Source: Suillus spraguei (lineage: Eukaryota > Basidiomycota > Agaricomycetes > Boletales > Suillaceae). Taken from it: a stretch of DNA of 64,000 nt. Shown here one piece after another: positions 10,201 through 17,523 of the stretch. A program made the position numbers and the translations under genes. Below the pieces are notes generated by a model. The model searched no databases. It was not told where the DNA came from and worked only from the letters and a program-made list of their open reading frames with translations. The first letter of the stretch is position 1, and each line of letters starts with the position of its first letter. The stretch spans positions 124,001 through 188,000 of the forward strand of contig JABCPU010000064.1 of the NCBI GenBank assembly GCA_016800925.1, written 5' to 3'.

Positions 10201-11326
10201 TTGTCAGCAAATGAAAGCGGATACGCATCCTGTTCGGCCCCCGCTTACGCCTATCCCCTCGTCGGCTGTTCGCCCGTTCTCTCAGATCTCCGTCGACCTT
10301 ATCACCGACCTCCCGATCTCTGGAGGCTTTGACAGTATTATGGTCGTGGTAGACCATGGCCTTACAAAGGGGGTAATTATCATCCCTTGTTTGAAAACCA
10401 TCACCTCAGAAGGCGTTGCTAAGCTATTTTTGAAACACGTATACCGACGATTTGGACTCCACGACAAAGTTATCTCGGATCGAGGGCCGCAATTCCTATC
10501 CCGCTTCTCAAAGGAACTTGCCCGACTTCTCGACTACGTCATCGCTCCTTCCACGGCTTACCACCCGCAGACTGATGGTCAAACGGAAAGGCTCAATCAA
10601 GAACTTGAGACGTATCTACGCATTTATTGTCGCAACAACCCTGAAGATTGGGTAGAACACTTACCAATTGCCGAATTCGTCCACAACCACCGAAAACACG
10701 ATGCAAGGAATGCATCACCCTTCTATTTGATGATGGGATATGAACCACGTGCTATCCCTCACCTCATCCCAGATTCATCTGTTCCCGCAGCAGAAGATCG
10801 AGTACGATCTCTGCAGAAGATAAGAGAAGAAGCAATCGCCTGTCATAATATTGCAATGCAGACAATGGCCGAACGATCCCGAGGAGATAAGTACACCCCA
10901 TGGAAGATCGGAGATAAGGTGTGGTTATCTGCCGCTAATCTTAGACTCAAACTCCCATCAAGGAAACTCGCCCCAAAGCGATACGGACCATTCCCGGTCA
11001 TCGATGTCCTATCTCCCATCACGTTCACGCTTAAGCTCCCTCCGCAGTGGAAAATTCATCCTACATTCCACGCTTCTGTCTTATCGTCCTATAGCGAAAC
11101 AGATGTACACGGCCCGAACTTCCCCGAACCACCACCTGACATCATCGAGGAAGAAGAAGAATATGAAATAGAAGCTATTCTTTCTCACAAAGGAACCGGC
11201 ATTCGCCGACGCTATCTCGTTTCTTGGAAAGGATACTCATCGGGAGATAACGAATGGCTCCCAGAAAAGAACTTGAAGAACTCCGCTCGAATCTTGAAAG
11301 CTTATAAGAAGCAACACGCCCTCTAA
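7226..11326 (+). CDS. pol: E1 Pol polyprotein: PR-RT-RNase H-IN-chromodomain
   Basis: About 1366 residues. The aspartic protease motif VIDSGAAG is at about residue 49. RT has the YMDD catalytic box at about 593-596. RNase H has ATDASL (about 740) and TDHKNL. Integrase has an HHCC zinc region (HDHPTAGH to CALCQQ, about 955-995) and a DDE core: D in SVDLITDLP, D in SDRGPQF, E in GQTERLNQE (about 1025-1122). A chromodomain follows from about 1313 (YLVSWKGYSSGDNEWLPEKN), which in this class guides integration to marked chromatin. ATG 7226 overlaps the gag stop; an in-frame TTG precedes it. Residues about 150-242 between protease and RT read out of frame compared with E2, yet the ORF stays open (see findings). 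Catalytic residues look intact. Confidence 0.95.
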   Translation: MWRNKDSTYVSPNVILRLVRAVGERKELRVPITLHSRTRLKSVDTTAVIDSGAAGTFISEEFVKLHQITRRKLKEPFRVTTADGTLIKGGPITHYCLLVVKIDDRTMYGKFNITKLGRRDQILLGIPWLRAMNPIIDWAAETLVLSRQTNQTRSKSIWIETERRTGCPDYSNIIPNGNIPDSRNHSSLLPPMLQKIQNQKYVLHVPQNPLHVYNCREQYHRFPAQRNARMNLNPSIGSDKEPIEQRPIEEQKHGKRKTEEELPGRDTNVPKLSKFFVPPKTLSASIEEIPDKEEPVPSLIPTEDDDQFDTMHDVWHAPEVREISSYELEGEFLVEYDTDGISMRIIEEVSMDTPLTRDGTSHLEQSSPYSSIPPPPPKYSNKAQEFATDEKEKKKKSFEELVPDYLHDFTDVFAKDGLNKLPPERPGIDHRIDTKPGFIPRTSKVYPLSEKERAAVKTFINENVAKGFISESKSPQASGFFFVGKKSGELRPCQDYRYINDWTVKNAYPLPLPISLVARLHNAQFFTKMDIRSGYNNIRIHPDDRWKAAFTTEFGLFEPNVMFFGLCNSPATFQAYMNRTFQQEINEGWMVIYMDDILIFSTTMAEHRERTRRVLIKIRKEHLFLKPEKCTFDADEVEYLGMIIRPGQVAMDTAKTKGISEWPIPKSVKDVRSFLGFCNFYRTFISHYSDIARPLIDLTKKDKAFEWSTECMDTFEELKRRFTSQPVLRNPDPSRQFAIATDASLVATGGVLLQTDENGVYHPCAYLSQSLNPAERNYQIFDRELLAVIRALNEWRHYLEGNSHPVLVFTDHKNLLYFRSAQKLTRRQARWQLILSIYDIELHHVAGTKLAVPDALSRRPDYDSGKDDNEDQTLLPDALFVRLIDTDLKDVLSSSDPLDDPVFKTASDALDGVCLPPMKSALSDWKIEENILYFKNRAYIPPAHRSDILTRYHDHPTAGHPGRFKTEELVKREAWWPAMGSYIRKYVEGCALCQQMKADTHPVRPPLTPIPSSAVRPFSQISVDLITDLPISGGFDSIMVVVDHGLTKGVIIIPCLKTITSEGVAKLFLKHVYRRFGLHDKVISDRGPQFLSRFSKELARLLDYVIAPSTAYHPQTDGQTERLNQELETYLRIYCRNNPEDWVEHLPIAEFVHNHRKHDARNASPFYLMMGYEPRAIPHLIPDSSVPAAEDRVRSLQKIREEAIACHNIAMQTMAERSRGDKYTPWKIGDKVWLSAANLRLKLPSRKLAPKRYGPFPVIDVLSPITFTLKLPPQWKIHPTFHASVLSSYSETDVHGPNFPEPPPDIIEEEEEYEIEAILSHKGTGIRRRYLVSWKGYSSGDNEWLPEKNLKNSARILKAYKKQHAL

Positions 11327-11380
11327 CTCTTTCCTCAGTCAATCAACCGCACTAGCACTTGATCAACTACCAACATCGAA

Positions 11381-12850
11381 ATGTCTTTCCCCACTGCCTA
11401 CATTACACCCGTCATCGCTACCGCCAATGACTCCGACTCTGAAACCGAACGATACGGAACCCTTACCGCTGAGATCGACAACTCCTCCTACATCGAAGCC
11501 GCCATTCTCTGCGAGGGACATGCCCTCGAGATCGAAAGAATCCTTACTGAAAGAGGCGCCTTCCCTGCACTCCTCATCGTCAACATCATTCGCATCGCAG
11601 CCCTTATTGAAGCCACTGCCAAAGAAACAACAGAAATTACTCTCCGTCACCGCTTCCTTCATCTTCAAAAACGCATTCGTGCTTACGCTATGTTGCTTCT
11701 TCCCGATTCCTTTAAGAATGATGTTGAAGAAGCTATTCATATCATTGCCGAACGTCGAGCAGGTGTTGCTCGACCTCCCTCTCCGCAGGAAGATGCGCCA
11801 CTTCCTATCCCAGCACCCTCTCCTTCACGCATTTATACTAGTCTTGATGCCTTTACTGGCTTATACACTGCTGTCCAAGAGATCGGACAACTTACAAACC
11901 AAGTCGTTGAAACCATCCAACAGTCCGTCAATGAAACAAGAGCAGCCCGAAACTTAGTGGAAGAAGCCATTACTGATCTACAACAAACGCAAAGTGATCT
12001 TGCTTCTCCGCGAACCCCATCCCCGATTCAACGACCAACTTCACCACCGCCTATTACAGTTACCCATGAACACCCAGCATGGCTATATGAACCATGCACG
12101 GAGGAGCAGTATGCGGCCGCTAAATCATTGGGGATTTCTGCCACTGAGTTGGTGACCCTCGGCCCTCGACTTCGCGACCTTCATATTCATCCTCCTATGG
12201 CTATTCCACCATCATTCGGTCCTATGGATCCTGTTTCACCGGTCTTAGTAAAAGACTTCGGCATCACTTCCCCCTCTTCATCCACCGAACTCCTTGCGAC
12301 TGCCGAACGAACAATTACCCCAGATCTCCCCGCATCGGCATACACGTTATCCATCGCCCAACAAGCGCAGCTTAAACAACAGAACACCCTTGCCTTAAAA
12401 CGTATGACAAAGAAAAAGGGAAAGAAGCGCGCTAGATCCACCAGTCCCACGCCCATCATTTCCCCGTCTCCTCTACGCAAAATTTCTTCCAACCCTGACG
12501 AGAACATGAAGTGCCGGATCTGTGGATTACTAGGACATCGCCAAAAGAACTGCGCGGAGTATCAGTGCAAGGTTTGCAGATATTGGTCGCCCACTCATTT
12601 ATCCCTCTATTGTCCTGACCGAGTTGGGTCTCCACCCTTCAAGTTAACTTGGAAAGATGAAGGATTTTACGACGCACTCCGTGCTTGGGAAAAGCAGCTT
12701 GACGATGAACACATTCGTGCAGAGAAAAGGAGAGACTCTAAACGTCGCGCTGGTCTAGAAGAAGCGAAGTATATGATGGACGGATCAGTTGCTGATGAAG
12801 ACTACGAGTTTAGTGATGACCCCGTCTACTATGCGAATCAAGATGTGTAA
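11381..12850 (+). CDS. E1 third ORF: 489-aa protein with two zinc knuckles, unknown role
   Basis: It starts 55 bases after pol and ends 32 bases before the 3' LTR, the place where an env gene sits in some retroelements, but there is no signal peptide or membrane segment. In order: a helical N-terminal half, a likely coiled coil (ETRAARNLVEEAITDLQQTQ, about 185-205), Ser/Pro-rich linkers, a basic KKKGKKRAR tract (possible nuclear signal, about 345), then CRICGLLGHRQKNC (CX2CX4HX4C, from 378) and a second CKVCRYWSPTHLSLYC (CX2CX6HX4C). The acidic C-terminus ends DDPVYY-like. The zinc knuckles suggest nucleic-acid binding. E2 has the same ORF. I do not know a described function; an extra nucleocapsid or RNA-binding accessory protein is an inference. 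Confidence 0.85.
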   Translation: MSFPTAYITPVIATANDSDSETERYGTLTAEIDNSSYIEAAILCEGHALEIERILTERGAFPALLIVNIIRIAALIEATAKETTEITLRHRFLHLQKRIRAYAMLLLPDSFKNDVEEAIHIIAERRAGVARPPSPQEDAPLPIPAPSPSRIYTSLDAFTGLYTAVQEIGQLTNQVVETIQQSVNETRAARNLVEEAITDLQQTQSDLASPRTPSPIQRPTSPPPITVTHEHPAWLYEPCTEEQYAAAKSLGISATELVTLGPRLRDLHIHPPMAIPPSFGPMDPVSPVLVKDFGITSPSSSTELLATAERTITPDLPASAYTLSIAQQAQLKQQNTLALKRMTKKKGKKRARSTSPTPIISPSPLRKISSNPDENMKCRICGLLGHRQKNCAEYQCKVCRYWSPTHLSLYCPDRVGSPPFKLTWKDEGFYDALRAWEKQLDDEHIRAEKRRDSKRRAGLEEAKYMMDGSVADEDYEFSDDPVYYANQDV

Positions 12851-12869
12851 AGCCGGTGACTTTACGTGT

Positions 12870-12880
12870 AAAAAGGGGGT
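12870..12880 (+). other. E1 polypurine tract
   Basis: AAAAAGGGGGT lies just upstream of the 3' LTR and is conserved in E2 (about 40663-40672). It is the expected plus-strand primer. Confidence 0.8.
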
Positions 12881-12882
12881 AA

Positions 12883-13303
12883 TGTTACAATCGGACGTGC
12901 CCCTATTCATTTTCTCATCTGTATTATAGCTGCCTTCCTTCTTTGGATACGCACTTACGTTCCCACATTTCTCTTGGTCTGTGCGCACATATTGGCCTAT
13001 TTAAGCACAGTGTACTTGTAGTAGATTCCTTACTTTAATCTTACTGGGTTTTACCTGGAATCTCCTTCGCTTAGGTCTCCAACCTAAGTCGTCTTGAATC
13101 GTCTCTAAGTCTAAGCACTCCTTAGCCTTAGTCTCTATTCTCGCGGATACCTCTTAGACCTGTCTTTGAGGCTGAACCCTTGATTGTACTCGGAACACGT
13201 TCCTTGTACTTTCACCTTGTTCTCTTTTGAACATTGTAAGAACTCCCAGCAGACCGCCTGTGTCTTTTCACTGTCGCTGGTGACGCCACTCCAGTTCGTA
13301 ACA
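12883..13303 (+). repeat. E1 3' LTR (LTR-A)
   Basis: 421 bp, TGTTACA...CGTAACA, almost identical to the 5' LTR, followed by CTTTT matching the left duplication. Confidence 0.95.
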
Positions 13304-13323
13304 CTTTTCATGACATTTGTGTT

Positions 13324-13456
13324 AAAAAGCCTACTACTCATTCAGAAATGTGAGTCAAGAAAATCTGTTCCAGTGTATTGTTCGTACCAAGTGTGCGGAC
13401 AATTGACTGGAACAGATTTTCTTGATTTGCATTTCTGAATGAGTAGTAGGCTTTTT
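13324..13456. repeat. Fold-back inverted repeat (61-bp arms, 11-bp loop)
   Basis: Arms 13324-13384 and 13396-13456 are inverted copies beginning AAAAAGCCTACTACTCATTC with about seven mismatches. It would form a long hairpin. No coding sequence. A small fold-back or MITE-type element is likely; no clear target duplication was seen. Confidence 0.8.
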
Positions 13457-13795
13457 ACTGAACTTTCAAGCTTATGTTGTGGCTGTGCAGCATGACCATG
13501 GCAAAGTAAGTACTAATAGTACATACTGCCACATTCATTGTACTAGTGAAGTTCACAAATTGTAACTGTTATGCATCACAAAACACCCTCACAAATTGCA
13601 AATTTGGGTGGTTATAATCATAGCAGCCAGAAGAGAAGAAAACTGACTAGTGCAAGTAAAGAAAATGTGAAGGAAATTTAATTTAATCTTCAGTTATTGA
13701 TGTATTAACATCCATTGTTATTATAAATAGCACCCTTCTCTGGAAGCTATCCAACAAATCCACCACTTTTGTACACCACAATTAGTCCCTTACAG
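13457..13795. other. No gene seen
   Basis: AT-rich spacer of about 340 bases between the fold-back repeat and the transposase relic. I see no ORF, RNA gene or repeat unit here. Confidence 0.6.
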
Positions 13796-15790
13796 CCAAG
13801 TAGTACTATTCCAAATGTACCTGAGCCATGTCCTGCTCCAAGGGTCACTAAAGATGATGACTTGGAGTTTGAGGATGATGATGAAATCACTTAAAATGAA
13901 AAGGCACCTCCTTGGACTCATACACCGGCTCTTGTTGGCAAATCCATACCACCTCCAACTGTTGATGAAGCTACCATTGCCCTGACTGATTTGAAATTGA
14001 TGCTCTGGCCACCTCAGAACTCAGGTGGGGGTCACAAGGACCCTAAACTTGATCTACTTCTTTGAATCTGTCTTGAAAGAATGCAAATGTTTCTATGGAA
14101 CTATACTGATCCAGCTAGCAAGAGTCATGGCTGGATAGCTGCATCACTTAAAACTGCTCATGCTCATGAGAAGGGGCCATGGTTAGCAAGCTGTCTTTGC
14201 CAGTGGGCTCAAGCTTATTGCAAAAATCAGGAAGACCTTCCTTTAAATATCTATGGGACCTGGAATTCCTCAATACTGGAAGATGAAGACTTTACACAGG
14301 AGTCACTTTTACATTTACAGGGGATTGGGAAGTATGTTATAGTGATAGATATTGTTGAATATCTTGACCGAGCAGATGTAAAGTCACAGTTAAAACTGAC
14401 TAAAACAATATCCCTCTTGACAGCACAGTGCTGGAGTTATGTTGGTTACCGGTGGTCAAAGACACCCACTGGTCAGTTTGTCGATGGACACGAGAGGATT
14501 GATGTGGTGGAATATCAACAAACAGTTTTCCTTCCCATTTGGGCTGAGTTGCTGTCTTGTACACGAATTTATACAACTGATGGAAACAAAGACACTCCAC
14601 TGCTATCAAGTACTGAAGCTTGTCGAGTTGTAATCTGGAATCACAATGAGTCAACCTATTATGCAAATGATCAAATAAAAATTTGATAGGTACACAAAAG
14701 TGAAACTGCTGTACCTTATGCCAAAGGAGAAGGTGCATCATTGATGGTCACCAACATGGTTAGCCCTGACTATGGATGGTTGCATTCACCAGATGGAATG
14801 GATAGTGCTTGTGTCCTGTTCAAAGCTGGAAAGGCTTGCGAAGGTTACTTTACCTCTGAGGACATTCTCAAACAGGCTTCGAATGCGATGGATATCTTCA
14901 AAAAACACTATTCAAATGAGGATCATGTCATGGTCTTTGACAATGCAACAACTCACCTGAAGCATGCAGATGGTGCACTCTCTGCAAGGCATATGCCCAA
15001 GTTTTCCCCAAGGTATGGCCACCAGTGGGATGGCACTGATTGGGGCGAGAGCTGTAAGCCAAATCATTGGGGTGTAGAGGTAAACATGGTTGATGAGAGT
15101 GGAAAGCCTGTCCATGGTCCAAATGGTACACTTTTAAAGAAGAAGGTTTCAATGGGCAATGGTAAGTTCATGGATGGATCACCACAGTCACTATATTACC
15201 TACAAGGCCATCAGCTGGCTGGTGTCTTCAAAGGAATGGCAGTGATACCTGAGGAGCCAGGCTATGAAGGAGCAGCAAAGATCCGGGCAGAGTGGCCAAA
15301 GTTTCAGTGCAGAAAGGAGGCCATTCATTGTTGCTGTCGATGAATGCTCTATAATGAGCCTGACTTCATGGGTCTCAAGTCATTGCTGGAGACTGCCTGC
15401 AAGACCCATGGATTTCAAGCAATTTTCTTCCCTAAATTCCACTGTGAGCTTAATTTCATAGAGCAGTGCTGGGGATACTCAAAATAGATCTATTGAGAAT
15501 ATTCCACATCTTCAAAGAAAGCAGATCTTGAATGCAATGTCCTCCAGGCTTTGGATTCTGTCCCACTGGTAGCCATTCATCAGTAAGTCATCCAAACACA
15601 TGAATATTGAGTCATACTAACACTATACAATTAGTTTTTCAATCTGTTCATTAATATTTATGGATGCATACAGAAAGGGTCTTGATGGCAAGCAGGCAGC
15701 ATGGGCATAGAAGAAGTTCCGTGGACATTGAGTGTTGCCTGAGACAATGATGAAAGACTTAGTGGAGGCAGGTTTGGGCTCGCAAGTAGA
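13796..15790 (+). pseudogene. Dead IS630/Tc1-mariner-type DDE transposase
   Basis: Transposase relic read through several stops. The visible parts are an acidic N-terminal region, a helix-rich middle (SYVGYRWSKTPTGQFVDGHE), the first DDE segment VIWNHNESTYYAND, the second VMVFDNATTHL (about 14930), CRKEAIHCCC, and the third FHCELNFIEQCWGYSK (about 15440). The family normally has HDES in the first segment; here the aspartate reads N (GAT to AAT). Stops near 13892, 14063, 14683-14688, 15484 and further on fit CGA-to-TGA and TGG-to-TAG changes. A probable small intron precedes the last exon (from about 15655, MDAYRKGLDGKQAAWA). No terminal repeats were identified. Confidence 0.8.
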
Positions 15791-15940
15791 TAGGATAGAG
15801 ATCAAGGACATATGTTAAGTAGCATATATAGGCAAGTCAGCGGCAAGTGCAATGGCGATGGTGATGTCACAAAATGTCACAAAATATCACTATAATGCCA
15901 TGTCATGTCATGTTGATGTGTTTGGAAGAGGTGTATCTTA

Positions 15941-16820
15941 CAGCTACTTTCATATTGATAGGCCAGATTTCATTTTGTTCCCCTCACCACTTTTGTTTAG
16001 TTGTGGAGCTGTACAAACAAAAGGGTCCTGCCTGTTATGATATTTGGGCATGTGAAGTATCCTAGAATGGCAAGCTCCGAGTCTTGCTCACTTTATGTTC
16101 TTATCAGTCACTAAGCTGCAATGATAAGCATCTGTCACCTGTCGCAGTGTACAGCTATTGATTGATGATGTTGTGCTACCAGGTATACCACTATACTATT
16201 ATAGTCACAATTGACCATGCTGATCCCTTATAGTGATGCAGGTTCAGTGTTGTTCAGCCAGAAGCATTCAAATTCAAATTTGACAGCAGTCATCAAAAAC
16301 TAGATCAACAAATACCTTTGTTGAACCATTTCTTCAAGACAAAATGACTTGTGAATGCTCGCATTATCCATCACGATTACAGAGTTTTTTTGAGGAAAAG
16401 GATTCATATGATTGAGCAGACTGTCTATGAACTCATTAAATGTTGCCGCCTTATATGAACCATCCAGTACATCAAGATGCAAGATGCCGTCTAGCGAGAA
16501 AGCAGGTAAAATTGAATACCTGAATAAAATTAGACTATGATCACAAATACAATACATAAATAAATTCACTCACCTTTGCCCATGGACAAAATAATCATGG
16601 CAGTGTACATGTGTGCCAGTTGGAGACCAGGCCATTGGATGTTTTGTTGTAATCTAATTGGTGGCTGATTCATCGACAAAGACAAGTTGATCTGGGTGGA
16701 AATTCTCAGCTATAAATATTTGATAGCGATCACAAGTATCTTCATTGCGCTTGAGCGCAACTTTAGCCACCTAGTAGAGGAGATAATCAGGATAAAATGC
16801 AACTAGTGAAAAACTACATA
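15941..16820 (-). mobile_element. Tc1/mariner-like element, copy 1, truncated
   Basis: TIR starts CAGCTACTTTC after TA (15939-15940) and matches the 31274 copy for about 130 bases. On the minus strand it encodes the middle of a transposase: FVDESATN (first D) and VIVMDNASIHKS (second D), with introns conserved between copies and an in-frame stop after SATN. The N-terminal half and the far TIR are missing beyond about 16820. As in copy 2, the region that should hold the third acidic residue is absent. Confidence 0.8.
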
Positions 16821-17034
16821 CAGTGGCTCAAAAAGTGTCCCAATGTTTGTGGATTTTGATGTGATTGGTTTACTGTGAGTCAGGGCATGAGAATATGACT
16901 AAGCTATAGGAAGACGTCAGACAGCTCTGCTTCTTAGCTTCATTAGTGGTCCCTGTGGCGTGGCAATCCACTCACACTATGCAAATATATGGTTATTTTC
17001 ATTTAGTGATTCATTGGGACACTTTTTGACTTTC
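16821..17034. mobile_element. Possible Tc1-like MITE (~214 bp)
   Basis: Left CAGTGGCTCAAAAAGTGTCC follows TA (16819-16820); right GGGACACTTTTTGAC (about 17018-17032) is its inverted match, sharing TCAAAAAGTGTCCCAATG. No coding sequence. The right boundary is not exact. It cuts off the neighbouring Tc1-like copy, so it probably inserted in or recombined with it. Confidence 0.5.
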
Positions 17035-17520
17035 AGTTTGACCAACACAATCTCTATAATTCTAATCCTTTACTTGACCTTCTTTCATTCTAATCACTTG
17101 TGCCACTCTTCTAAACATGTTATCAGTCAATTTATGATATCCCTCCCAAGCTATCTTGCTCCCAGAAACATTGACAAAGGGCCGTTGTAAGTGGTCAGTG
17201 TCATTGCACACAGCTATGAGGAGGCTCTTCTTGCTGGTCCTTGCAGCAAGATTAGAAAGCTATAAAATAGAATGTGAGACAAGTAAAATTTCTTACTTCG
17301 GATGCGATCTTCTGTATAATTGCATGGTGTTTTGTATGGTGGCGCCATGGTATACGAACACTGGATTTTGTTGTCCTGAGGTAGCAAAGGGCATGGTGTT
17401 GACTGCGAGTCATGGTTCAGCACAAAGCATAAACAAACCAAACTATGTTCCTGTGAGAATAAAAAAACAATGCATAGTATGTAACAGCTAACACATGAGG
17501 TAAGTAATATGACTCATTAG
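17035..17520. other. No gene recognised
   Basis: About 490 bases, AT-rich, with short open frames lacking any motif. It may hold the 3' untranslated part of the minus-strand gene that ends at 17524. Confidence 0.5.
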
Positions 17521-17523
17521 CAC

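Larger units (their letters stand above)
5774..13303 (+). mobile_element. E1: Ty3/Gypsy chromovirus LTR retrotransposon, near full length
   Basis: A 7.5-kb element with two LTRs (420 and 421 bp), perfect CTTTT target duplication (5769-5773 and 13304-13308), a primer site, gag, pol with a C-terminal chromodomain, a third ORF and a polypurine tract. The order protease, RT, RNase H, integrase, chromodomain places it in the chromovirus branch of Ty3/Gypsy. The self-priming signal points to the Tf1/sushi group. The LTRs differ only by three one-base indels with no substitutions seen, so the insertion is recent. One frameshift in gag and a compensated pair in pol are either real damage or sequencing errors. 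Confidence 0.95.

Noticed and set aside
11381..12850. Third ORF as an env gene
   Set aside because: No signal peptide, transmembrane segment or glycosylation-rich ectodomain; it has zinc knuckles instead.
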